This document shows, piece after piece, positions 39,068-49,741 of a stretch of 64,000 nt of DNA. A program made the translations under genes and the position numbers. The stretch spans positions 5,085,001 through 5,149,000 of the forward strand of contig NZ_CP071139.1 in the NCBI RefSeq assembly GCF_017639205.1, in the 5' to 3' direction. The stretch comes from Streptomyces nojiriensis. GTDB taxonomy: Bacteria; Actinomycetota; Actinomycetes; Streptomycetales; Streptomycetaceae. Below the pieces are notes generated by a model. The model had not been told where the DNA came from. It ran no database searches and saw only the letters and a list, made by a program, of their open reading frames with translations. Every line of letters begins with the position of its first letter. Position 1 is the first letter of the stretch.

Positions 39068-40708
39068 TCAGAAGCCGCGGGTCCGCTTCGCCGCACGGCG
39101 CTTGGCGGCGCTCGTGGCCCCCGGGATGCGCATGAACAGCCGCGAGGCCTCCGACCCGAGGTTGACCCCGATCGCGATGGCCAGCGCGACGGCCGCGGCG
39201 TTCACCAGCGAGCCCAGGCCCTCGTTCAGCCGGTTCTCGGCGATCAGCAGCAGCCCGTAGTACACCGCCGAGCCGGGCAGCAGCGGGCCGATGGCGGCCG
39301 TCACGTACGGCAGGGCGGAGGCGAAGCGGTAGCGGGAGAAGAGCTGCCCGAAGAGGCCCACGAGCCCCGCCGCGATGGCCGTGGACGGTACGGGCGGGAT
39401 GCCCCCCGCGTAGTGCAGGGCCCCGAAGGTGACCCAGGCGACCGCTCCGTTCAGCGTCACGATCCACACGGTGGAGCGTTCCTGCTGGAGCAGGATCGCG
39501 AAGGTGAACACCAGCACCATCGAGGCGGCGATCTGGATCAGCGGCCGCTGCTGGATCTGGAGGACCTCCTCCGGCCGCGGCGAGGCGTCGAACTGCAGCC
39601 CCACGTAGAGCACCACCAGTACGCCCATGATGATGCCGATGAAGAGGTACATGACCTCCAGCAGCCGGGCCGACGCGGTGATGTAGTAGCCGGTCAGGCC
39701 GTCCTGCACGGCCGCGACCACGGCCCGCCCCGGCAGCAGCGCGAACAGCCCGCCGGTGATCACGGCGGAGGCCTTGACGTCGATCCCCGTCATGTTGAGC
39801 GCGACCCCGAGGGCGGCCGGCGGCATCGCGGCGACCACGAACTGGTAGAACTCGGGCAGCCCGCGCCCGGCGCACAGCCAGGCCAGGCGGTCACCGAGCA
39901 TCGCGCCGATCGCAGCGGCGAAGAAGACGAGGACCCCGCCGCCGACGAGGGTGGAGGCGGCCCCGGCGAGCAGTCCGGCGGAGGCCGTGAGCATCCAGCC
40001 GGGGTACGGGTGCCGGTTGCGGCGGATCTCGGCGAGGCGCCGGTAGGCCTCCTCCAGCGACACGTCGATCTCGTGGGCGCTGATGTCGTCCACGAGCCGG
40101 AACACGGCCGCGAGCCGGTTGTAGTCGGTGCCGCGGCGGCGCACGGTCCGGCTGGCCGAGACCGGGTCGCCCACCAGCGAGGGGTGGTGGGTGATCGACA
40201 GCATGGTGAAGGTGACGGTCGGCTCGCAGCGGTCCAGCCCGTACGAGCGGGCCACCGCGAACATCGCGGCCTCCACGTCCTCGGCGCCCTCACCGCCCGC
40301 GAGCAGCAGCTCCCCGATGCGCAGGGTCAGGTCGAGCACGCGGCCCACGGCGGGCCCGGTCTCGCTGTGGCGCTGCACGAGCTCCGGTACGGGGCGCACG
40401 TCGACCGGCATGCGCAGCATCGTGCGCATGCGGTCCTGCCAGGGCGATTCCTTCATCTGCGCGACGGGGAAGCCCTGGCCGGGGGTGTAGGCGGGCGGGG
40501 ACTGCGCGGCCCGGTAGGTGGCCGGGGCGGCGAAGGCCGACCCCTCGGGCTCGGGCTCCACCGGATCGGCGCCCGCCGGACGGGCGAATTCCGAGGTGGG
40601 CTGGTCCTCCTCGGGAACGCCCGGCTCGATTCCGGGCGGCGGCGTGAAGGCGCTGTGCGCCTCGTCGGACTGGGGCTTCCTGTCCTCGGCCCCGTCGGCC
40701 TCCGCCAC
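39068..40708 (-). CDS. Threonine/serine exporter ThrE-family protein
   Basis: A 546-residue protein. Residues 1-80 are an acidic, Pro-rich, probably disordered N-terminus. A ThrE N-terminal domain (about 110-345, including EPTVTFTMLSITH and the membrane region from about 245) precedes the C-terminal DUF3815-type domain (about 370-520), giving roughly ten membrane helices overall. ThrE exports threonine and serine in Corynebacterium; the same substrates are plausible here. GTG 40708 follows GGAGGACGC. The gene lies downstream of ppa but behind a terminator. Confidence 0.9.
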   Translation of the reverse strand: MAEADGAEDRKPQSDEAHSAFTPPPGIEPGVPEEDQPTSEFARPAGADPVEPEPEGSAFAAPATYRAAQSPPAYTPGQGFPVAQMKESPWQDRMRTMLRMPVDVRPVPELVQRHSETGPAVGRVLDLTLRIGELLLAGGEGAEDVEAAMFAVARSYGLDRCEPTVTFTMLSITHHPSLVGDPVSASRTVRRRGTDYNRLAAVFRLVDDISAHEIDVSLEEAYRRLAEIRRNRHPYPGWMLTASAGLLAGAASTLVGGGVLVFFAAAIGAMLGDRLAWLCAGRGLPEFYQFVVAAMPPAALGVALNMTGIDVKASAVITGGLFALLPGRAVVAAVQDGLTGYYITASARLLEVMYLFIGIIMGVLVVLYVGLQFDASPRPEEVLQIQQRPLIQIAASMVLVFTFAILLQQERSTVWIVTLNGAVAWVTFGALHYAGGIPPVPSTAIAAGLVGLFGQLFSRYRFASALPYVTAAIGPLLPGSAVYYGLLLIAENRLNEGLGSLVNAAAVALAIAIGVNLGSEASRLFMRIPGATSAAKRRAAKRTRGF

Positions 40709-40830
40709 GCGTCCTCCAGTCCGTGATCACCCGGGGTATCAGTATGCGGAATCGTTTCCTCCCGCCGCACACCCAGCTTCCACCCGGTACCCGCCCGGCC
40801 GCGCGCGCCGCAGCGGCCCGCGAACGCGAC

Positions 40831-40863
40831 GGCGGGCGGCATCCCCGAGGGATACCGCCCGCC
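40831..40863 (-). terminator. ppa terminator hairpin
   Basis: GGCGGGCGG (40831-40839) pairs with CCGCCCGCC (40855-40863), with ATCC/GGAT continuing inside after a one-base bulge. It sits 54 bases after the ppa stop in the ppa direction. Confidence 0.7.
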
Positions 40864-40916
40864 ATGTCACGAGGGGCGCGGGGGAGTGCCCCGGCCCGTT
40901 ACCGCCGAGCGCGAGC

Positions 40917-41411
40917 TCAGTGGTGGCCGCCCTGCGCCTCCAGGCGCTTGAACGAGGCCTCGATCTCGGCCTCGGCCTCGGTGCGGCCGACCCAGTTCGC
41001 GCCCTCGACGGACTTGCCCGGCTCCAGGTCCTTGTAGACCTCGAAGAAGTGCTGGATCTCCAGGCGGTCGAACTCGGACACGTGGTGGATGTCGCGCAGG
41101 TGCTCGACACGCGGGTCGGAGGCCGGCACGCACAGCAGCTTGGCGTCGCCGCCCGCCTCGTCCGTCATGTTGAACATGCCGATGGCGCGGCACTTGATCA
41201 GGCAGCCCGGGAAGGTCGGCTCGTCAAGGATGACCAGCGCGTCCAGCGGGTCGCCGTCCTCGCCCAGGGTGTTCTCGACGAAGCCGTAGTCGGCCGGGTA
41301 GCTGGTCGAGGTGAAGAGGCGACGGTCCAGACGGATCCGGCCGGTCTCGTGGTCCACCTCGTACTTGTTCCGCGAACCCTTGGGGATCTCGATGGTGACG
41401 TCGAACTCCAC
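40917..41411 (-). CDS. ppa: Inorganic pyrophosphatase
   Basis: A 164-residue soluble family I pyrophosphatase, hydrolysing diphosphate to phosphate and driving biosynthesis forward. Visible active-site segments: EIPKGSRNKYEVDHETG, the YPADYGF motif, and GDGDPLDALV-type EDGDPLDAL with the metal-binding aspartates. GTG 41411 is chosen because GGAGGAGCAGGAC lies directly upstream and the protein then begins at the conserved EFDVTIEIPKG; longer in-frame starts exist. It is divergent from dacB across 163 bases. Confidence 0.95.
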   Translation of the reverse strand: MEFDVTIEIPKGSRNKYEVDHETGRIRLDRRLFTSTSYPADYGFVENTLGEDGDPLDALVILDEPTFPGCLIKCRAIGMFNMTDEAGGDAKLLCVPASDPRVEHLRDIHHVSEFDRLEIQHFFEVYKDLEPGKSVEGANWVGRTEAEAEIEASFKRLEAQGGHH

Positions 41412-41574
41412 GTCCTGCTCCTCCATGATCAGCTGCATTGCTTCGGGACTGCGTCGATTCGTCTGCGTGCGCGTCCGGCCCAGCCCTGCCGGGTGGGGTG
41501 CCATGCTCGCGGCAAGACGCAGTGGTTAAGTGTCCCTCACGCATATGTGTGATCGCGAAAGGGGCTGGTCCGAG

Positions 41575-43023
41575 GTGCCATTGGTCAAGACCTGGCAGCT
41601 CATCGCGGGGTCGGCCGTCGCCGGCCTCGCCCTGTCGGTGGCAGCGGTGGCCGCTGCCGGTCCTTGGGACTCCGGCCAGCGTAAGGCCGAGCGGGACAGG
41701 GCCGCCTCCTGGAGCCGTACGGGTGGCGCAGATCACGGTGGAGGGCCCGGCTCCGGGGCCCTGCCCGAGGCCGCGCCCAGCGCCCCCGGAGTGCTCGGCG
41801 CGATCGGCCCCGGCGTCCCGCGCGGGCAGAGCGCCCCCGCCGCGCCCGCCGCCGCCGGGGGCCTGGCCGCCGCGCTGAAGCCGCTGCTCGCCGACCCCGC
41901 GCTCGGCACCGTCCGTACCGCGTCCGTCGTCGACACCGCCACCGGCCAGGTCCTCTACGAGTCCGGGGCGCGGGACGCGATGACCCCCGCCTCCACCGTC
42001 AAGATCGCCACCGCCGCGGCCGCGCTGGCCGCCCTCGGCCCCGAGCACCGGATCCGGACCACCGTCACGCCCGACGCCGCCCCCGGACAGATCGTCCTGG
42101 TCGGCGGCGGCGACCCCTCGCTCACCGCGAAGAAGAAGAGCCCCGCCGGATCCGGCGGCAGCCTCGTCGCCCTCGCCGGAGACACCGCGCAGGCCCTCAA
42201 GGCCGCCGGCACCGACACCGTGACCCTCGGGTACGACGACAGCCTCTACACCGGCCCCGCCCGCCACCCGATCGGCGTCAACCCCAACATCGCTCCGGTG
42301 GCCGCCCTGACCGCCGACGAGGGCCGCCCCGACGACTCCACCTCCGGGCCCGTGGACCGGTCCGACGACCCCGCCAGGGACGCCGCCCGGGCCTTCCGCA
42401 CCCTGCTGGCCGAACGCGGCATCAAGGTCACCGGCGAACCGGCGAAGGCCAAGGCCGCCGCCGGCGTCCAGCCGCTGGCCGTCACCCTCTCCACCCCCGT
42501 CGCCGGGCTCGTCGAGCGGATGCTGACCAGCAGCGACAACGACATCGCCGAGGCCCTCGCCCGGCAGACCGCCCTCGCCTCCGGCCGCCCCGCCAGCTTC
42601 GAGGGCGCCGAGCAGGCCGTCACCGACCGGCTCACCGCCCTCGGCATCGACACCTCCGGCTCCCGCTTCGCCGACGGCAGCGGCCTGAACCGCGCCGACA
42701 AGATCAGCGCGGGCCTGCTGACCGGGCTCCTCACCAAGGCCGCCGACCCCCAGCGCCCCGAGCTGCGGCCGGTCCTCACCGGACTGCCCGTCGCCGGATT
42801 CACCGGAACCCTCAAGGCCCGCAACTCCGGCAGCTCCCCGGCCGCCGGCCTGCTCCGCGCCAAGACCGGCACCCTGTCCGGGGTGAACTCCCTCTCCGGG
42901 ACGGTCGTCGACCCCTCCGGTCGGCTCCTCGCCTTCGCCTTCCTGACGGCGAACACCCCCGGCCCCGAGGGCGCCGAGAAGGCCCTCGACAAGCTGGCCG
43001 CCGCCGTCGCGACCGCTTCGTAG
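41575..43023 (+). CDS. dacB: D-alanyl-D-alanine carboxypeptidase/endopeptidase, DacB (PBP4-like, S13)
   Basis: A 482-residue secreted or membrane-anchored peptidase. The N-terminal hydrophobic segment (about 8-28, LIAGSAVAGLALSVAAVAAA) is followed by a Pro/Ala/Gly-rich linker and the S13 domain: SxxK as STVK (PASTVKIATA), SxN as SDN (TSSDNDIAEAL), KTG in RAKTGTLSG. It trims or cleaves peptidoglycan stem peptides outside the membrane. GTG 41575 is favoured by AAAGGGG upstream; earlier in-frame starts (GTG 41530, ATG 41545) have no ribosome site. Confidence 0.93.
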   Translation: MPLVKTWQLIAGSAVAGLALSVAAVAAAGPWDSGQRKAERDRAASWSRTGGADHGGGPGSGALPEAAPSAPGVLGAIGPGVPRGQSAPAAPAAAGGLAAALKPLLADPALGTVRTASVVDTATGQVLYESGARDAMTPASTVKIATAAAALAALGPEHRIRTTVTPDAAPGQIVLVGGGDPSLTAKKKSPAGSGGSLVALAGDTAQALKAAGTDTVTLGYDDSLYTGPARHPIGVNPNIAPVAALTADEGRPDDSTSGPVDRSDDPARDAARAFRTLLAERGIKVTGEPAKAKAAAGVQPLAVTLSTPVAGLVERMLTSSDNDIAEALARQTALASGRPASFEGAEQAVTDRLTALGIDTSGSRFADGSGLNRADKISAGLLTGLLTKAADPQRPELRPVLTGLPVAGFTGTLKARNSGSSPAAGLLRAKTGTLSGVNSLSGTVVDPSGRLLAFAFLTANTPGPEGAEKALDKLAAAVATAS

Positions 43024-43061
43024 GGGGTCCGCCGGAGGGCCGGTCCACGTACGGTTGACGC

Positions 43062-44204
43062 ATGACGAGCATCGGTGGTGCGGAGATGGTCGACTGGAAC
43101 CTCGCGGTGGCGACCGCGACCCGACTTGTACGACCCGGCCCGGAGGTCACCCGGGACGAGGCGCGGGCCGTCGTGGCCGAGCTGCGGCGGCACGCCAGGA
43201 CCTCGGAACGGCACGTGCGCGAGTTCACCCGGATGATCCCCGAGGGGTCGGCCGTCCCCGACACGCCCGTCCTGGTCGTCGACCGGGCCGGCTGGGTCAA
43301 GGCCAACGTCGCCGGCTTCCGCGAACTGCTCCAGCCGCTCCTCGGCAAGATGCAGGACCGCCGCGCGGGCGCCTCCGGCGGAGCCGTCCTCGGCGCCGTC
43401 GGCGGCAAGGTCACCGGCGTCGAGCTGGGCATGCTGCTGAGCTTCCTGGCCTCCCGGGTCCTGGGCCAGTACGAGACCTTCGCGCCCGTCTCCCGGGACC
43501 TGCCCGCCTCCGCCGCCGGCGGCCGGCTGCTGCTCGTCGCCCCCAACATCGTGCACGTCGAGCGCGAGCTGGAGGTGCACCCGCACGACTTCCGGCTGTG
43601 GGTCTGCCTGCACGAGGAGACGCACCGTACACAGTTCACGGCCGTCCCGTGGCTGCGCGACCACCTCGAAGGCGAAATCCAGACGTTTCTCGGCGCCACC
43701 GAAGTGGACCCGTCCACCGTCCTGGAACGCATCCGTGAGGCCGCCCAGTCCTTCGCGGGCGCCCGCCCCGACGCCGAGCACGGCGACGAGGGCCGCTCCC
43801 TCGTGGAGCTCGTGCAGACCCCCGAGCAGCGCGAGATCCTGAGCCGGCTCACCGCCGTCATGTCCCTGCTGGAGGGCCACGCCGACTTCGTCATGGACGG
43901 GGTCGGCCCCCAGGTGGTGCCCTCGGTCGCCGAGATCCGGGAGAAGTTCCAGCAGCGCAGGGCCAGCGGGGCCGGCCGCCTCGACGCCGCCCTGCGCAAG
44001 CTGCTGGGCCTCGACGCCAAGCTGCGCCAGTACCGCGACGGCGAGCGCTTCGTACGCGCCGTCGTCGGCCAGGTCGGCATGGACGGCTTCAACCGGGTGT
44101 GGACCTCCCCGAACACACTGCCGACCAAGGCCGAGATCGCCAGGCCCGCCGACTGGGTGTCCCGGGTGCACAGCAAGGGGAGCGAACAGAGCGAAGCGGA
44201 GTGA
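43062..44204 (+). CDS. Zinc-dependent metalloprotease-like protein (DUF2342 family)
   Basis: A 380-residue protein of the actinobacterial DUF2342/coenzyme F420 biosynthesis-associated group. The putative zinc motif is HEETHRTQF (about residue 184), an HExxH signature, followed by RDHLEGEIQTFLG. The N-terminal part (VDWNLAVATATRLVRPGPEV) is typical of the family. No secretion signal is visible, so it is likely cytosolic. Despite the family's old label, protease activity and substrate are unproven. It lies between dacB and tilS, on the same strand. Confidence 0.9.
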   Translation: MTSIGGAEMVDWNLAVATATRLVRPGPEVTRDEARAVVAELRRHARTSERHVREFTRMIPEGSAVPDTPVLVVDRAGWVKANVAGFRELLQPLLGKMQDRRAGASGGAVLGAVGGKVTGVELGMLLSFLASRVLGQYETFAPVSRDLPASAAGGRLLLVAPNIVHVERELEVHPHDFRLWVCLHEETHRTQFTAVPWLRDHLEGEIQTFLGATEVDPSTVLERIREAAQSFAGARPDAEHGDEGRSLVELVQTPEQREILSRLTAVMSLLEGHADFVMDGVGPQVVPSVAEIREKFQQRRASGAGRLDAALRKLLGLDAKLRQYRDGERFVRAVVGQVGMDGFNRVWTSPNTLPTKAEIARPADWVSRVHSKGSEQSEAE

Positions 44205-44427
44205 CACAGGGGGCGTAAACATGTCTCACTGGGGGAAGCAGCGTCACCCGTCCGAGGGACCGTGGGCCGTGGAAGGGCGTGCGATGCTCGGGGAACGGCT
44301 CGGTTCTGTCACCATCGACGCACTCTGAGTGACATCCTCCCGTTCCCCGGGGGCGCCGGGCAGCAGCACCCCAGCACACCACCCCAACGCCTCCGAGGCA
44401 TCCGAACTCCATCGAAGGGCACCGGAC

Positions 44428-45465
44428 ATGGGTCCCCATCCTGCGGTCGCGGCGATACGCCTGGCGGTCCGCCGCGTACTCCACGACGTCCTCACCGATC
44501 ACACGGGCAGTTCCGCCGGCCCCCGCCGCGCCGGGGGCCCCCTGCCGCTCGTCCTCGTCGCCTGCTCCGGCGGCGCCGACTCCATGGCGCTCGCCTCCGC
44601 CCTCGCCTTCGAGGCCCCCAAGCTCGGCATCCGGGCCGGCGGCATCACCGTCGACCACGGACTGCAGCCCGGCTCCGACCTGCGCGCCGCCGAGGTGGTC
44701 ACCCGCATGACCGCACTCGGCCTCGACCCGGTGGAGTCCGTCGCCGTGCGCGTCGGCCGCGACGGCGGACCCGAGGCCGCCGCCCGCGACGCCCGCTACG
44801 GGGCCCTGGACGAAGCCGCGGACCGCCTCGGCGCCGCCGCCGTGCTGCTCGGCCACACCCGGGACGATCAAGCCGAAACCGTCCTGCTGGGCCTCGCCCG
44901 CGGCTCCGGCATCCGCTCGCTCTCCGGCATGCCGGAGGTCTCCGGCGGCAGCGCGGGCCGCACGAACCGCTACCGCCGCCCCTTCCTCCAGGTCGACCGG
45001 CAGACCGCCCGCAAGGCCTGCATGGTCCAGTCCCTCCCCGTCTGGGACGACCCGCACAACATCGACCCCGCCTACACCCGCTCCCGGCTGCGCCACGAGG
45101 GACTGCCCGCCCTGGAGAAGGCGCTCGGCAAGGGAGTCGTCGAGGCACTCGCCCGCACCGCGCAGCTCTCCCGGGACGACGCCGACGCCCTGGACGCCTG
45201 GGCCGCCGAGGCGGAGACCGGCGTACGCGACGCCGACGGCCGCCTGGAGTGCGCCAAGCTCTACGCCCTGCCCCCGGCCGTCCGCCGCCGCGTGCTGCGC
45301 AGGGCCGTCGTCGCGGCGGGTTCCCCCGCGGGTTCCCTCTTCGCCCGCCACATCGAAGAAGTCGACCGCCTCATCACCGGATGGCGCGGTCAGGGCGCCA
45401 TCAACCTGCCCGGCCGGGTCGAGGCCCAGCGGCAGGGTGGCAGACTTGTCATCCGGCAGGGCTGA
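44428..45465 (+). CDS. tilS: tRNA(Ile)-lysidine synthase
   Basis: A 345-residue N-type ATP pyrophosphatase. The PP-loop SGGADS (in LVACSGGADSMALA) lies near residue 40; GITVDHGLQPGSD and LLGHTRDDQAET are typical TilS segments, and NIDPAYTRSRLRHEGLPAL marks the end of the catalytic domain. It converts the wobble cytidine of tRNA-Ile(CAU) to lysidine. ATG 44428 is chosen because GAAGGG lies upstream and the N-terminus then matches the usual helix; an upstream in-frame ATG would add 33 poorly conserved residues. Confidence 0.94.
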   Translation: MGPHPAVAAIRLAVRRVLHDVLTDHTGSSAGPRRAGGPLPLVLVACSGGADSMALASALAFEAPKLGIRAGGITVDHGLQPGSDLRAAEVVTRMTALGLDPVESVAVRVGRDGGPEAAARDARYGALDEAADRLGAAAVLLGHTRDDQAETVLLGLARGSGIRSLSGMPEVSGGSAGRTNRYRRPFLQVDRQTARKACMVQSLPVWDDPHNIDPAYTRSRLRHEGLPALEKALGKGVVEALARTAQLSRDDADALDAWAAEAETGVRDADGRLECAKLYALPPAVRRRVLRRAVVAAGSPAGSLFARHIEEVDRLITGWRGQGAINLPGRVEAQRQGGRLVIRQG

Positions 45466-45530
45466 TTGGTGCTGAAACACGGCTGAGTCCTCCGGGGTCG
45501 CCCCCGGAGCCCCGGCCGACAACGAAAGTG

Positions 45531-46091
45531 ATGCGGGTGGACGAGAAGGACATGGGCAACGACCTCCAGTCGGTGCTCATCACCAAGGAAGAGATCGACG
45601 CGAAGCTGGCCGAGCTGGCCGCGAAGATCGACGCGGAGTACGCGGGCAAGGACCTGCTCATCGTCGGTGTGCTCAAGGGCGCCGTGATGGTGATGGCGGA
45701 CCTGGCGCGTGCCTTGTCCACCCCGCTCACCATGGACTGGATGGCGGTGTCCTCGTACGGCGCCGGGACCCAGTCCTCCGGCGTGGTGCGGATCCTCAAG
45801 GACCTGGACACCGACATCAAGGACAAGCACGTCCTGATCGTCGAGGACATCATCGACTCCGGCCTGACGCTGTCCTGGCTGCTGTCGAACCTGGGCTCCC
45901 GCCAGCCGGCCTCCCTGGAGGTCGTCACGCTGCTGCGCAAGCCCGAGGCGGCGAAGGTCGCGATCGACGTGAAGTGGGTCGGCTTCGACATCCCCAACGA
46001 GTTCGTCGTGGGCTACGGCCTGGACTACGCGGAGAAGTACCGCAACCTGCCGTTCGTCGGCACGCTCGCCCCGCACGTCTACGGCGGCTGA
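45531..46091 (+). CDS. hpt: Hypoxanthine phosphoribosyltransferase
   Basis: A 186-residue purine salvage enzyme converting hypoxanthine or guanine with PRPP to IMP or GMP. The PRPP-binding loop is LIVEDIIDSGLTL, the pyrophosphate-loop segment is VGVLKGAVMVMADL, and the flexible-loop region is MDWMAVSSYGAGTQSSG. ATG 45531 gives the usual MRVDEKDMGND start; the ATG seven codons later with GAGAAGG upstream is an alternative. The tilS-hpt-ftsH order is widely conserved in bacteria. Confidence 0.95.
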   Translation: MRVDEKDMGNDLQSVLITKEEIDAKLAELAAKIDAEYAGKDLLIVGVLKGAVMVMADLARALSTPLTMDWMAVSSYGAGTQSSGVVRILKDLDTDIKDKHVLIVEDIIDSGLTLSWLLSNLGSRQPASLEVVTLLRKPEAAKVAIDVKWVGFDIPNEFVVGYGLDYAEKYRNLPFVGTLAPHVYGG

Positions 46092-46101
46092 TCCCGCTTC
46101 C

Positions 46102-46141
46102 GCCCCCGGGAACCCCGCCGGTCTGCGGGGAACCTGGGGGC
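46102..46141 (+). terminator. hpt terminator hairpin
   Basis: Two nested stems: GCCCCC/GGGGGC (46102-46107 with 46136-46141) and CCCCGC/GCGGGG (46113-46118 with 46125-46130), 10 bases past the hpt stop. Confidence 0.6.
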
Positions 46142-46262
46142 GTTCCCCGCCGTTGAAGCAGGGGAAGACGGGTCTGTCAGCCGTCCCACAGGGCCGCGGG
46201 TGACAATTCAGGGGTACATTCCGAAGAACAGTCTTTACTCACAGCAGCATTTACCTACGGGC

Positions 46263-46294
46263 AGGAGGGACGGGACGCCTGGCGTCCCGTATGG
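46263..46294 (+). promoter_or_regulatory. ftsH translation leader with hairpin between ribosome site and start
   Basis: The only good ribosome site, AGGAGG (46263-46268), is 26 bases from ATG 46295, too far for normal use. The bases between form a perfect inverted repeat (46270-46279 with 46281-46290, GGGACGCC/GGCGTCCC core). Folding would bring the ribosome site next to the start. Confidence 0.6.
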
Positions 46295-48322
<2,028 letters not shown>

Positions 48323-48355
48323 TTCGCGGGCCGATCCACCCGGAATGGAAGCCGT

Positions 48356-48394
48356 GCCCCCCAGGTTCTAGCCTGGGGGGCGCGGTGTTTTTTT
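48356..48394 (+). terminator. Intrinsic terminator after ftsH
   Basis: The stem GCCCCCCAGG/CCTGGGGGGC (48356-48365 with 48372-48381), a 6-base loop TTCTAG, then CGCGGTG and seven T residues (48388-48394). A classical factor-independent terminator, rare in such GC-rich DNA. Confidence 0.9.
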
Positions 48395-48412
48395 CACAGG
48401 AACGAGGAATCG

Positions 48413-49021
48413 ATGACGGACCCAGTGACCCTGACCGGCGATGAGGGCACGATCGGCGTGTTCGACGAGAAGCGCGCCGAGGCGGCGGTCCGTGAGCTCC
48501 TGATCGCGGTCGGCGAGGACCCGGACCGCGAGGGCCTCCTGGAGACCCCGGCGCGCGTGGCGCGGGCGTACAAGGAGATCCTGGGGGGTCTGTGGCAGAA
48601 GCCCGAAGACGTCCTGACGACGGTCTTCGACCTGGGGCATGACGAGATGGTCCTGGTGAAGGACATCGAAATCGTGAGCCTGTGCGAACATCACCTGCTG
48701 CCGTTCCACGGAGTCGCCCACGTCGGCTACATCCCGGCGGAGAACGGCAAGATCACGGGCCTGTCGAAGCTGGCTCGCCTCGTGGACGTCTTCGCCCGCC
48801 GACCGCAGGTGCAGGAGCGACTGACCACGCAGATCGCGGACTCGCTGATGGAGATCCTCGACGCGCGCGGTGCCATCGTGGTGATCGAGGCCGAGCACAT
48901 GTGCATGTCGGTCCGCGGCATACGCAAGCCGGGCGCCAAGACCACCACGTCCGCGGTCCGCGGCCAGCTCCGCGCCACGGCCACCCGTGCCGAGGCGATG
49001 AGCCTGATCATGGCGCGCTAG
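48413..49021 (+). CDS. folE: GTP cyclohydrolase I
   Basis: A 202-residue enzyme opening the folate pathway, GTP to 7,8-dihydroneopterin triphosphate. Zinc-binding cysteine and histidine are in SLCEHHLLPFHG, the second cysteine in EAEHMCMSVRG, and GLSKLARLVDVFARRPQVQE is the usual core helix. GAGG precedes ATG 48413. Separated from ftsH by a strong terminator, so it has its own promoter. The remaining folate genes (folP, folB, folK) lie just beyond on the opposite strand and converge on it. Confidence 0.97.
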   Translation: MTDPVTLTGDEGTIGVFDEKRAEAAVRELLIAVGEDPDREGLLETPARVARAYKEILGGLWQKPEDVLTTVFDLGHDEMVLVKDIEIVSLCEHHLLPFHGVAHVGYIPAENGKITGLSKLARLVDVFARRPQVQERLTTQIADSLMEILDARGAIVVIEAEHMCMSVRGIRKPGAKTTTSAVRGQLRATATRAEAMSLIMAR

Positions 49022-49206
49022 CCGGATTGTCGGCACTGTCCGCTACGGTCCCCCTCCAAGGCGTCACGGAGGGGGACCGATGCATTGGGGCGTACCGCGA
49101 GACGGAGGAGCACCCTCTCGAACTCGATGAGTCGGCGTGGGTCGAGGTCGGAGCCGTCACGCCACGTGCACCCAGCGCCAAGCCGTCCACCCCGTACGAC
49201 TTCGGC
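49022..49206. other. Convergent spacer with an orphan ribosome-site-like sequence
   Basis: 185 bases between the folE stop and the stop of the DUF3180 gene. GGAGGGGGACCG (about 49068-49079) precedes ATG 49080, but that frame closes after 16 codons. A neighbouring frame from about 49083 to the end stays open with coding-like G/C-rich third positions yet has no standard start. May be a decayed or frameshifted small gene. Confidence 0.3.
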
Positions 49207-49692
49207 CTAGGCGCGGGCCGGGGCCTTGCCCGGGTCTTCGTCCTCCGGGAGTTTGAGGACGTGCTCCAGGAAGAGGGCGGCGGCGATGACCGCCGCGCCC
49301 GCCAGGACCGAGAAGCCGGCGTACCAGGCCTGGTCGCGGCGGGCGGGGACGTCGAGGGCGTCGGTCAGCAGGAAGACGCCCACACCGCCGTACATGCCCG
49401 CCACCAGCGCCGCCACCAGGGCACTGGCCTGCCCGAACACCACCGCGCGGGCCGCCATCAGCGGCTCCACTCCCTTGGCGCCCGGGCGGCGCTCGCGCTG
49501 GGCCTTGAGGCGGGCACGCATGGACAGGGCCGTGGCCAGGAGCACCGCCGCGATGACGCCCAGGACGATCGGCGCGGCCAGCGGAACGCCCGGCAGGGTG
49601 CCGTACGCGTTCCACAGCCGGGCACCGGCCCAGGACAGGACCCCGGCGACCACGAAGATGCCCGCCAGGACCCCCGGCCTCAGTTGCTTCAC
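49207..49692 (-). CDS. DUF3180 membrane protein
   Basis: A 161-residue membrane protein with four hydrophobic segments (for example LAGIFVVAGVLSWAGARLW and APIVLGVIAAVLLATAL), fitting DUF3180, a family of unknown function regularly encoded after folK in actinobacteria. GTG 49692 (VKQLRPGV) has GGGGAACGGGCAA upstream and matches the usual KQLR start; a GTG five codons earlier is possible. It is the last gene of the leftward folate operon. Confidence 0.85.
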   Translation of the reverse strand: MKQLRPGVLAGIFVVAGVLSWAGARLWNAYGTLPGVPLAAPIVLGVIAAVLLATALSMRARLKAQRERRPGAKGVEPLMAARAVVFGQASALVAALVAGMYGGVGVFLLTDALDVPARRDQAWYAGFSVLAGAAVIAAALFLEHVLKLPEDEDPGKAPARA

Positions 49693-49741
49693 TTGCCCGT
49701 TCCCCACTTTCAGCGAGTAGCCGTGAACAGGCTACTAACGA

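Noticed and set aside
46291..46293. The ATG at 46291 as the ftsH start
   Set aside because: It is out of frame with the FtsH sequence; ATG 46295 gives the conserved MDVKRYFRGP start.
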